NCBI GenBank assembly: GCA_951799445.1
Contig: OX637293.1
Location: 20,584,001-20,648,000, forward strand
From: Pseudisothecium myosuroides
Taxonomy: Eukaryota > Streptophyta > Bryopsida > Hypnales > Lembophyllaceae
Length of the DNA: 64,000 bases
Reading direction: 5' to 3'
Below, piece by piece: positions 33,124 through 42,533 of the stretch (position 1 is the first letter of the stretch; the number at the start of each line of letters is the position of its first letter). Under the pieces are notes generated by a model. The model was given only the letters and a program-made list of their open reading frames with translations, did not search any database and was not told the origin of the DNA. Made by a program: the position numbers and the translations under genes.

Positions 33124-34966
33124 TAAGGGCCGCTTCACACTATGCAGTCCGTCGATTTGTAGTTTTGGCAGTAGGTAGGTAGTAGTACACTCCTTTTGTT
33201 ATTTGTTATTTGTTTTCCAGAATTCATCATCCAGTATGAGGTTTGAAAACTTATTCTAGAAAAATGAAACATCTAAACCAATATTCATTAGTATGGAAGT
33301 TGAACTAGTCTATTTAAGCTCTGAATGAGATACGATCCTAACCTAACTCTGTCAATCATGACATATGAAGACAAAGAATTATGCAGCTGTATTACTTCAA
33401 ATATCTGCACCAGAGGCTATACTATAGCATAAGTTCGTTTAATTACACTAGCGCCAGTTTACTGGACAGATCGATTAATATACTCTCATGGTAGGTTAAC
33501 GAAAAAGTTAACACATGGCTGTTCATATTACAGGGCCTGGACTCCTGTTCACTCCTCTTGAACATCGACGAGCTGCTCCGAGCAAGTTTGGCTGTACTGT
33601 CTGCGTCTGCATGAGTGCTACTGGGACGCTGTTTCTTTGAGCTTTGTTAACTTGCTTGTCTCTAATGGTGGGTTCCCAACATCCCTCTGCTAATCAGGTG
33701 CTGCGAAGGGAGAGAGATGTGATGTTTTGACTTGTCGATTTTTTGCAGTATGTTTTGATTCTCATTGTGATTTTTCTCCAAGTGACAACGATGACAAGTG
33801 TAAAAAGCTGAAGACACTTCGCACACAGATGGTAACACACTATCTGTAACGGATATTTCGTTAAAATGGTGATATTCTTCTGTCATTTTTCCATTCATTT
33901 TCTAGGACTGGTATAGATTTCAGACCACATGGTCTAAAATCTAGGACCGATTTGCATTTCAAACCACATGGTCAAAACCTGAAATTGCCAAGTTTGTGGG
34001 ATACTGCCATTTTAATGAAATATCCGTTCTGTCTGTTATTTTGTATGGGTGCAGGTGAGGCTTTTTTCCTCTTGGAGACATCTGACAAAATGATCGACCC
34101 ACTTCAAAACACTTTCTTTGTGGATACAATTATGTTTAGTTGTATAGCAACCTGAAGCTTTCCACAATAAACTATGCTGTATGCCTGATGTTGATATGCT
34201 TGACAGCCTTAGCTTGGGCAATTTTGAATGCTGATTTTAAACTTTGATTATGGTCTTAAGCTTTGAACAGATTGTTGATCGATGGGTTCATGGGATGATA
34301 TTACTGCCTATGTATGTATTACTCATTAGTAGAATACTACTTTGAAAGCACAGACTGGACCACAATTTGGGTCGATGTTCTCATTGCGATGTATAAACCT
34401 AATGTTATAGTCTCTGGAAAGAGTGCTGGACCACAATTTGGGTCGATGTTCTCATTGCGATGTATAAACCTAATGTTATAGTCTCTGGAAAGAGCTAGCA
34501 CTCGCATAGAATCAGATTGAATTGGTTTTGGAAATTTGTTATTTGTTACTCCGTATTTGTTATTTGTCATCGTTGGGGTTTGAAACGTAGTCTCCACCAT
34601 GACAATGGAGAGTCTTTGCATTCAATGAACCTACTTCCTTTCAATGATCAATGCCACCTTTTATTCCATTTATATCCTTCATATTCCTTGTTTGATGAGA
34701 AGACCATGTGCTGTGATTTTTTTTCCAAGGCTATTTTGGACTCCTTTCTCATGTTTCTTTATCTTTTTCTTGAAAAAATTGACACATGGGTGAGGTTTGG
34801 ACTTTGGGCATGGCCTTTGGAGGCTTCACACTATGGCCGGCCAAAGGCTCCAATTCTTAAATTTTGGGGCCTATTTATTGCCAATTTCCATGAACTCTCA
34901 CCAAAGTTTGGACTCTCACTTCCACGGACTCTTGACTTGGTTGGGCATAGTGTGAAGCGGCCCTAA
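33124..34966. mobile_element. PIF/Harbinger-like non-autonomous element
   Basis: Perfect 19-bp terminal inverted repeats GGGCCGCTTCACACTATGC start at 33127 and, on the complementary strand, at 34963. They are flanked by the direct triplet TAA at 33124-33126 and 34964-34966. A 3-bp TWA duplication plus a GGGC-starting terminus fits the PIF/Harbinger superfamily. The 1.84-kb body has no transposase frame. It is less AT-rich than the neighbouring DNA and contains a 71-bp tandem duplication. A further CTTCACACTATGG word at about 34826 suggests an internal duplicate of the end. Confidence 0.82.
34355..34494. repeat. Two tandem copies of a 71-bp unit
   Basis: CTGGACCACAATTTGGGTCG starts at 34355 and again at 34426; the two units look essentially identical, so this is a young duplication inside the Harbinger-like element. 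Confidence 0.95.
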
Positions 34967-36507
34967 GTAAACAGATCCGCACACACTGATAGCAAATACC
35001 AAACTCTAAGTCTCACAGCTCACACTTCAGCTCAAAGTTCAGCTCTTGGTGTTGTTCTACTGTTCCTCTAAGGTTTGCAAGCCGTAAGAAGAAAGAGACT
35101 GTTTAATTAAAGCAAGTTTCATTTTGCAGTATGAACAGAGGTTTCATTAAGAGCCTCAGTGTGAACTTAATACCTCTTAGTACTGAAAACTTATCAAGGT
35201 GAGGCAAGGCCATCACCATGTGCCTTAATCAGATGATTCCAAATCTCAGGAAATTGGTGGGTTCAACTACTTTGTTTGATTGCTACAAGGGCAAATCAAC
35301 ATTTAGTAAGCAAATGGCCATATGAATTGATAGCGAGTTAGTAAACTAAGTTACTAATTGGTATAATTAGTGGCTTTATTATGGAGTTACATTATCTCCT
35401 TCTCCTTTCAATGTATCACAAAAGTTTATCAGTTCCACCGTCTATTTGTCATAATTTCCACTCACAATTTGTGAATGTTGACAGTGCTAATTGGAGAAAT
35501 AAGCTAGCATTGTGATCAATTTTTGTGGTTAGTCTTTTTGAGTGGATAGTAACAAAAGTCAGCAGATGCTTGAAAATCCATACACTTTCAAATTAAATTC
35601 TCTCAACTTATACACATGGCACACACCGGTAGGCCCTTCCTGTAAATGAAAGGGAGAACTTCCCAACAGAAAAATCAAATGAGAGTCTCCTGAGAGATAT
35701 CACATGGACAAGCTGGAAACGACAACAATATTTCAACCCATAAAAAGTTGAGTGTTGATAACAGAAGATAGTCACCCAACTCATTCAGTCATTTTAAAAG
35801 AGACGATTCGCTCCAAATTAGGGTTTTGCCTAAACCCTAACGCTCAGTCAAGGTTAGCCAGCGATGGTGTTTTGAAGAAGCCAGTGTGAGACCGGGGCTT
35901 AAGCTTCATCGATTTGTGCTTTTTTTTTATGTTGATGCCGTGAGTAGTCCAGTTGCGGCGGTAGCAGCAGTCTTCGATAAAAATCTTAGCGTTCTCCTCT
36001 TCCTCTCCTTCTCCTCAGTTGCTGCCGTCCATGGAGTCGTCGGACATGGACAAGCTCGTGGTTGAGCACTCTCACAAGCCAACACTCTAACATTCAACTC
36101 ACTAGATAAAAACGAATATCACTCAATTAAACCCTGTTGCAAGAAATCCAGCAAAAAACACACCCAGTAATGGACCCTTGTTTCCAGGCACTCGCTTATG
36201 CCGATCCTATACCTCATATCCTGGACTACCCTAACTACTTTAGTAAGCTTCACACTCTGGCATTCCAACAATTTGAATGAAAAAAACCCGGACCTTCCTG
36301 CTCTTAAGTCGCGCCCAGCAGGAAAGTCGTGCTTGCTTGCCAACAAGAGAGATGAGTCGAGCAGAGCAGGAAAGTTGTGCTTGCCAATGAGAGAGATGAG
36401 CCCTGAACCCTAATCTTTCATCGGCCCAGATTTTCTCTCAGCGCGGCGCTGGTCGACGATTGGGGGGTCAATTTTTTTTATGTGATGATTGACAATGAGG
36501 AATCACT
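34967..36507. other. Gene-poor stretch with promoter-like words
   Basis: No convincing gene. Around 35818-35842 there are telo-box-like words (TAGGGTTTTGCCTAAACCCT). A CT-rich tract at about 35993-36018 precedes an ATG at 36031 that opens only 19 codons (MESSDMDKLVVEHSHKPTL, stop 36088-36090), which could be the first exon or a captured 5' fragment of a gene. A near-duplicate of about 38 bp (GAGAGATGAG with AGGAAAGT words) occurs at about 36318 and 36368. A minus-strand frame at 36119-36346 has no motif. Confidence 0.4.
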
Positions 36508-37152
36508 TTAACCTCTAACTACCCGAGGCACCAGATTCTGGTGTTTCAAAAACTTTGAAGTTAAGCAAAATCCAACCAAATAGATGTTTTTAGTAGTTTA
36601 TATTTTTGGAGAACTCTTCTTGAAGTCTAGTTTTAGGATCAAAAAGCCGATCTTCAAAATAAAGGATTATGATTTTTCTATTCAAGATTTTGTGCAAGGA
36701 TACCCATTGCAATCTTGCCTTCCCGTAGTGTTGAGGGCTCTTGGAAATGAGCCTCAAGTACACTAGATCTTGGAGAAAAAATTACATTAGAAATTCATTT
36801 AAAAAAATTGTAGAATAGATTTTGAAAAACCGTAAATTGATAGGGGTTGTGCATGTTAGGCCCTATAACCTCATATTTTTTTAGTGACCAACTTTTTAGA
36901 GTTGACATGCAAAAAGAGAATTGAAATTTTTTCATAGTTTTAACACCCTCATGATCGAACATTATAATCTTTCAATCTATAAGTGATATTGTTATGTTTT
37001 CTTTTGCTATGTGATCTCTAACATGTCTAGTTTAAATTTGTATGGTTACAATTCAAAAAAAATTGGTACAACTTATGAAAATGTTGACTATTTGTTCAAT
37101 TTAGAGCAAATTTCAAGAAGCTCCAAACAGGCCTTGGGCATTTAGGGGTTAA
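36508..37152 (+). mobile_element. TTAA MITE, 637-bp variant
   Basis: It lies between TTAA at 36508-36511 and TTAA at 37149-37152. The right end GGCCTTGGGCATTTAGGGG resembles the end of the reference copy (GGCCTTGGGCCCTTAGGAG). The left end CCTCTAACTACCCGAGG is diverged. No coding frame. Confidence 0.6.
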
Positions 37153-37750
37153 AGATTAGGGACGGGTTTTTCCGTAAATCGACGACTTGGGGAGGGGTTC
37201 AGTTTTTTTGATTGTACAGATGGATGGTGGGATTTTTTTTCAGCCGGATGGGGAGGCTATGCAAGGTTGGGCGGGGTTGTTCTATCTTTTCAGTGGATAG
37301 TGACATTTAACTATTTCATTAAATCCAGGCTATTCATATTCTCGTCAGATGACTGAGATAGCTAGGGAGATACTGTAATATTGAACCAGCAAACCAGTAA
37401 GAGCTTATTAAAGCTTTGATAAAAAAACAAGCTAAATAAATAATTAAAATAGCGATTAAACCAGCGTAAGTTATAAAAACCCTCATAAAAAAATGCTAGT
37501 AATAAATCATAAATACTAACAAATAGTCATTGTATTTTGAAGAAAGTGAGGGAATTAGTGTGATCAAAATAAATATCAAATCTCAAGGCTTCTTATTATC
37601 TAAAGTATATATATTTATAGTTTTAAAGACCTAAGAGTCCTTAAATCTATATTCCAATGTATAATTTTTCCTAGAGATGATTTTCCAAACCCATGTCAAA
37701 TGCCTAGTGCTTGAAAATGAAATCTAAAAAATAAAAAAATAAATAAAATT
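37153..37750. other. AT-rich intergenic DNA
   Basis: Nothing recognised apart from AT-rich sequence and the A-rich spacer that precedes the hairpin run. Confidence 0.4.
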
Positions 37751-38360
37751 TGGAAAGTTGCACCTGTACTTGGGATTCCCTAGGAATATCGTTGGTGCCA
37801 ACGAGGTTTTCAAAGACCCCCAAGATCCTATGGGAACATTTTTAGATCCGACGAGGTCTCTAGGGATCATTGAATAATAATACAACCTTCAAAATTTTAT
37901 TTTTTTATTTTTTGAAAGTTGCAGCTGTACGTGAGGTCCCCTAGAAATGCGTTCGGTACCAAACGCATTCCTAGGAGACCTTGGGTACAGCTGCAGCTTT
38001 CAAAAAATAAAAAAATAAAAAAATTGGAAAGTTGCACATGTACTTGGGGCTCCCTAGGAATATTGTTGGTGCCGACAAGGTTTTCAAAGACCCCCAAGTA
38101 CAATTGCAACTTTCCAAAAAAAAAAAATATATATATATTTTAATTTTTGATTCAAGTTTTAGTTGCACCCAAGCCCCCTATGGAATATTGTCGGTGCCTA
38201 CAAGGTCTCTGGAGCCCCCCAAGTACAGTTGCAACTTTCCAAAAAGAAAAAAAAACTAATAATAATAATTTTTCAATTTTAAAGTTGCAGCTGTACCCAA
38301 GCCCCTCTAGGAATACCGTCGGTGCCGACACTATTTCCTAGAGACCTCGTTGGATCTAAA
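37751..38360. repeat. Run of five ~90-bp palindromic hairpin elements
   Basis: Five related inverted repeats stand one after another, separated by A/T-rich spacers: about 37751-37895 (interrupted), 37914-38001 (the best, 88 bp, centred on GTTCGGTACCAAAC), 38026-38115, 38154-38240 and 38281-38352 (right arm incomplete). The left arms read roughly GAAAGTTGCAGCTGTACC then TCCCCTAGGAATG; the right arms are the complement. An isolated sixth copy is at 32362-32449. Each would fold into a ~40-bp stem. Open frames across them are not genes. Confidence 0.9.
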
Positions 38361-38714
38361 ACTATTCCCATGGGATCTTTATTAGATATATGGTGCTTGA
38401 AATCTCTTAGAAGACTTGACACTAGTATTTGGTATTGTGTTGGGATAGTGAACATGCAAAGAAAAAATGAAATTATTATTATTTATTATTTTTATTTTGA
38501 ATAGAATTTTGGTGGTGGATGGCTTGTTATAGATACCTATTGGTACAAAGTGGAATGTAGTGAGCACCAATGACAACATCTAAAAGGCTAAAAAAATTGC
38601 ATATGTTTCCATGCAATTTAAATTAATGAAAGATTTTTTGGAATGGAATAGAAATGGATCTATCACTTAAGATAGAACTTTATTGCCAAAAGTGCAGTTG
38701 TACAGTCATGTCTT
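38361..38714. other. AT-rich spacer
   Basis: No gene or repeat end recognised between the hairpin run and the large foldback. Confidence 0.4.
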
Positions 38715-39575
38715 ATAATCTTATAAATTGCCTATTTTGCCATTCAAAGAATTTTGCCTAATATAGTATACAATTGACATTTTTTGTCTTGCATAAGTGA
38801 CATTCAATTCTTATACAATTCCAATCAAGTATATTAATTCTAAGTTTCAAAAAAATAAAACTCTATTTTTGGTGAATTGTTTGATTTGTTTCATTTAATA
38901 TGCATGGTTTTATACAATAATTGATTGGAAAACATTGGCAATTAATTTTTTAAATTTGATTGCATAGATATTTAAAAAACATCCATACTCACATCTTTTC
39001 TTTAACAAGCATCTCCAAAAAAGTTTTAGAATTCTCTCTATAGACATTTGAATGTTGAAGTGACAATACCCAAATTTTGTAAAATAAATGTCACTTTATT
39101 GTAATTGAATTTTGCTATTTGATCCTTACACTATAACCAAATTTTAATATTTGAGCATGATGGTATAATTACTTTGCCAAAATCTACTTAAATACAAAGA
39201 TCTATTTACAAAATTTAGGCATTGTCTTCCTAACACTGAAATTTCTATAGAGGGAATTCTAAAACTTTTATGAAGATGCTTGTTAAAAGAAAGATGTGAG
39301 TATGGATGTTTTTAAAATATCTATGCAATCAAATTTTAAAAATTCATCACCAATGTTTTTCAATCAATTATCATATAAAACCATGACTATTAAATGAAAC
39401 AAATCAAACAATTCACTAAAAAAAAGAGTTTTATTTTTTTGAAATTGATAACTAGTATGCTTGATTGGAACTGTATAAGAATCAAATATTACTTTTGCAA
39501 GACCAAAATTGCCAATTGTATCCTATATCATGCAACATTCTCTGAATGACACAATAGGTAGTTTGTAAGATTATT
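38715..39575. repeat. Large foldback: ~380-bp inverted arms around a ~100-bp loop
   Basis: The left arm, about 38715-39095, and the right arm, about 39195-39575, are reverse complements with scattered mismatches. Matched landmarks are AATTGTTTGATTTGTTTCAT (left, 38875) against its complement at about 39397, CATCCATACTCACATCTTT (left, 38981) against AAAGATGTGAGTATGGATG (right, 39291), and CAAATTTTGTAAA (left) against TTTACAAAATTTAG (right, 39205). The loop holds a CACTATAACC word. The structure would give a very long hairpin RNA. Confidence 0.88.
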
Positions 39576-39984
39576 GGACCCAATTGTATTGTAACCAATT
39601 CATTAAGTTGAATTATCTTAGTGCTTGAGACTCAGTGATAGAACTTAACAAGTTGAAGTTTGACTCAGGGTCTAGGATATTTATTTTAATGTTCTTATAA
39701 ATGATGTAGTTTATGACAAAGGTCTTTTGGTGTGAGTTATTCTTCTTTACTATGCAAACCATTGAGAATGATTGTGTAAAGACAAACTTGATTCATAGGA
39801 TGCTTGTATCGAAACATATGAAATGCTAAATTTTTAAGAATTCAACAAGCTTTTGCCGACTAAGGAATGCAATCACAATGAAAGAAATCTAATGAGCCAC
39901 TTACTTAGGACACCTTCAAAAAATAATCAATTTAATAGTTGAATTTTAATTATCTATACATAACATAAATGCCATTTCAAACTA
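39576..39984. other. AT-rich intergenic DNA
   Basis: No gene or repeat recognised. Confidence 0.4.
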
Positions 39985-40245
39985 TACTAGTGTTGCCATG
40001 TGCCGTTGCCACAACATGATATAATACAAAAGTAAAAGTATTTTTTTAATTTTTTAATTCGTAAAAACTTTGAAATTCAATATCTTCTCTACTAGAAGCC
40101 AAAACGCCACAAAACAAAGTCCTTGCATTTTTCCTCGTAGAGAACTTTTTCATAGTACAAAAATGCATCCAGGGGACGCACGGTTTCTAAAATCTCATTG
40201 TAACAAACTAAATAAATTAACTAAATAAAATACAAAACTTCATTT
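39985..40245. repeat. Dispersed ~240-bp repeat family R, copy 1
   Basis: Shares GTGCCGTTGCCA-, AAAAGTAAAAGTA-, AAAACGCCACAAAACAAAGT- and TCCTTGCA-type blocks, in the same order, with copies at 48640, 49600 and 49855. No internal polymerase III boxes or terminal inverted repeats were seen, so the class is open. Confidence 0.7.
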
Positions 40246-40704
40246 AAGGATATGATTTTAATATTTGTTGCTATACATGTCATTAGTACATAGTGCTGAC
40301 AAATTTGGGGACTCCTCTCTTTCATCTTCATCTAATAGATTTTAGTCTTCATCTACTAGGTTTTAGTCTTCATCATAATAGCAAGTAAACCTATTCCTCA
40401 CAAAGGGTAGTACAGTAGAGGCCATGACTTGTGTAAATTAAATTATTTAGGTTTTAGTAGGAAGACTCATATGATTGATGCTTGTTGATTTCTAATTCAA
40501 ACAAAGGTATTTTTTATACTTCTATTGTGTGACAAGTTCAATATGAACAATACATACGACAGAGAAGACTGAAAGAGTCAAATTATATTACTTCCACTGA
40601 GAATAGATGCACCTTTTTTTGCATGGTTTTAGGTCCTTGACATTCGCGGTCATAGGTCTTCACTTTTCTAAACTCTGAATTTTTAAAATAAATTATTCGA
40701 AATT
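40246..40704. other. AT-rich intergenic DNA
   Basis: No gene. A local direct repeat around 40325-40375 (TTTTAGTCTTCATC words) is the only pattern noticed. Confidence 0.4.
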
Positions 40705-41330
40705 CCTGCTCTACGTTCGACGCTCTATGCTCCACGCTCATGCGGCAACATTCCTCGGACTTTAGGGATTAAATGGACCTCTTTAGCCATTGAGTGAACC
40801 AAGGAAAATATCTTATTTATTGCAAGAGCCAATCATTCTCCTTGATTTCCTCCCATTTCTTTAGAAGTTGTAGATGGATGGATTTTGAAAGATCTACAGT
40901 CATAAGTAGGTGCCTATGACACAAATCTTTGAAAATTCATAAGTAATTCAATAACACATGGAAAATACAAAATTAGTTGTGTTACATTGTGCATCTATTT
41001 TCCTTTCCTCTTAAAAATGAGTTCAAATTCTTTCCATCTATGGAACCCGTGCAAAAGGCGGATCATCCCTTAATCCTTAAAGGACAAAGGGCTGACCCTA
41101 GAATTCATCCCTTTTCATTATTGTGTGGATCATTGGCTTAAGAATTGGCAAAACCTCTCATTGGAAGTCAAACTACTGTAGAAGACCTCTCCTTTTCACA
41201 ACAAAATTCCAAGGATGAATAGAACTTGCACTTCTATCCTACATAAGAGATTCTTTGTCATTCATCGGATGCAAAATATCCGCTCAACGTTTAAGGGCTA
41301 AATGGTCGCTTTTAGAGTAGATTAGTACCT
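40705..41330. repeat. Duplicated segment matching 26540-26970
   Basis: Collinear words include AAATGGACCTCT, AAGAGCCAATCATT, TTTAGAAGTTG, AATTCATAAGTAATTCA and AAATGGTCGCTTTTAG, all also found at 26620-26945. Relative to that copy, a ~224-bp TTAA-type MITE has been inserted at 41070-41301. Confidence 0.75.
41070..41301 (-). mobile_element. ~224-bp TTAA MITE, element a
   Basis: It lies after TTAA (41070-41073) and ends GTTTAAGGGC before CTAA (41298-41301, a one-base variant of TTAA). The interior is the reverse complement of elements b and c (shared CAAAATTTGT/ACAACAAAATTCC and TTGGAAGTCAAACT words). The paralogous site near 26915 reads CCCTTAAATGG without the insertion. Confidence 0.7.
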
Positions 41331-41557
41331 TAACCCTTAAACATCGATGCAGCCATTCTATGGCGATGGATGAGAGGGAATCAAATTGTGTAGGACAGAA
41401 ATGCAACTATTTGTCCTTGGATTTTGTTGTGAAAAGGGAAGATCTTCTATAGGAGCTTGACTTCTAGTGAGCGCTTTTGCAATTTTTTAAGCCAATTATT
41501 TTTTAAGCATAGTAATGCAAAAGGATGATTTCGAGGATCATCCCTTCGTCCTTTTAA
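41330..41557 (+). mobile_element. ~220-bp TTAA MITE, element b
   Basis: It lies between TTAA at 41330-41333 and TTAA at 41554-41557, with the left end CCCTTAAACATCG. The interior is collinear with element c (GTAGGACAGAA, TGCAACTATT, TTGACTTC and GAGCGCTTTTGCA against GAGTGCTTTTGCA). The right end appears to have lost a few bases compared with c. Confidence 0.65.
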
Positions 41558-41782
41558 CCCTTGAACGACGCGGCGGACGTTTTGAGACCGATGAATGACA
41601 AGAGAATCTCTTGTGTAGGACAGAAGTGCAACTATTCATCCTCCAAATTTTGTGGGGAAAGGGCAAATAATCTACAGTAGTTTGACTTCCAATGAGTGCT
41701 TTTGCATTATTTTAATCCAACAATCCACACGGTGACAAAACAGATGATTTCCACGGTTATGAGCCCGTCGTTTAAGGGTTAA
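41554..41782 (+). mobile_element. ~221-bp TTAA MITE, element c
   Basis: It lies between TTAA at 41554-41557 and TTAA at 41779-41782. Terminal inverted repeats are CCCTTGAACGACG on the left and, complemented, CCCTTAAACGACG on the right. It ends about 25 bp before the leader of kinase P2 and may contribute promoter sequence. Confidence 0.75.
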
Positions 41783-41799
41783 GGGTTAAAAGTACCGAA

Positions 41800-42020
41800 G
41801 ATGCTTGAGCAAGTGCATGAGCTGGCAAGCGTGTAATACTGTACTGTACTGGAAAAGCGCCACATTGCCCTTTCTCAAGGAGCTACTGTTCGTCCTCGGG
41901 GGAGAAGATGAGTGCAACGATGCGACTTGTTTTCCTTCACTTGTTTGCCTTCACTTGTTCGCCCTTGATTTGCAACTCCTGCGTGCCCTCCGAGAAATTG
42001 TGTTTGTTGACATGATTTGG
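41800..42020 (+). promoter_or_regulatory. Leader exon region of kinase P2
   Basis: Contains one copy of the leader unit (GAGCTGGCAAGCGTGTAA, then AAGGAGCTACTGTTCGTCCT) and the conserved block leading to the donor site CATGATTTGG|GTGAGC. Homologous leaders precede P1 and P3. The transcription start cannot be seen; the limits are those of the conserved block. Confidence 0.55.
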
Positions 42021-42444
42021 GTGAGCAGCCTGACTCACCATTCCTTGGCTTGAAATCTGTCGTTGTGCGTTGATGTACAGTACTGTTGAATTTTAGGTCC
42101 ACTCTGTGTTTGGTTTTGGAGTCGTTGCAAACGTTTAGGTTGTCTGGGTTTGATGTTTGAGGTGGAGGATTTCATTAGCTTCTGTCTTCTCGGGAAGTAG
42201 AGCGTACAAGAATTGCAGGAGCCCACTGTTGGATCTGTTCACGATTCCTTGGATTGAAATCTGTCGTTGTGCATCGCCCAGTCTGCGCTAGACTTGAATT
42301 TCTTTCATGTTCCAGTTAGTGCGGGGTACGTTAGCTGCACTTCTGTTTGTCTGACTTCTCCCTTTGTGGTGCTTCTTCAGATTCATATGCTTTGAACAAT
42401 CTTAGGTTGGCGTAGCACACATCTTTGTTCTTGTTCTATTGCAG
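42021..42444 (+). other. Predicted 5'-UTR intron of kinase P2
   Basis: Donor GTGAGC at 42021, acceptor TTGTTCTATTGCAG ending at 42444, both at the positions conserved with P1 and P3. It is longer than in the paralogues (424 bp against 219-246). Its 5' half is shared with the orphan leader at 51.1-51.3 kb. Confidence 0.6.
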
Positions 42445-42533
42445 TAGTTGTGCGTCGCGTGGCAGCGGGAGTGGTAGTTGATGCGTGTGGCGCTCGATAA
42501 AGGGGGCAATTGAGGTGACGAGTGCTGGCTGGA

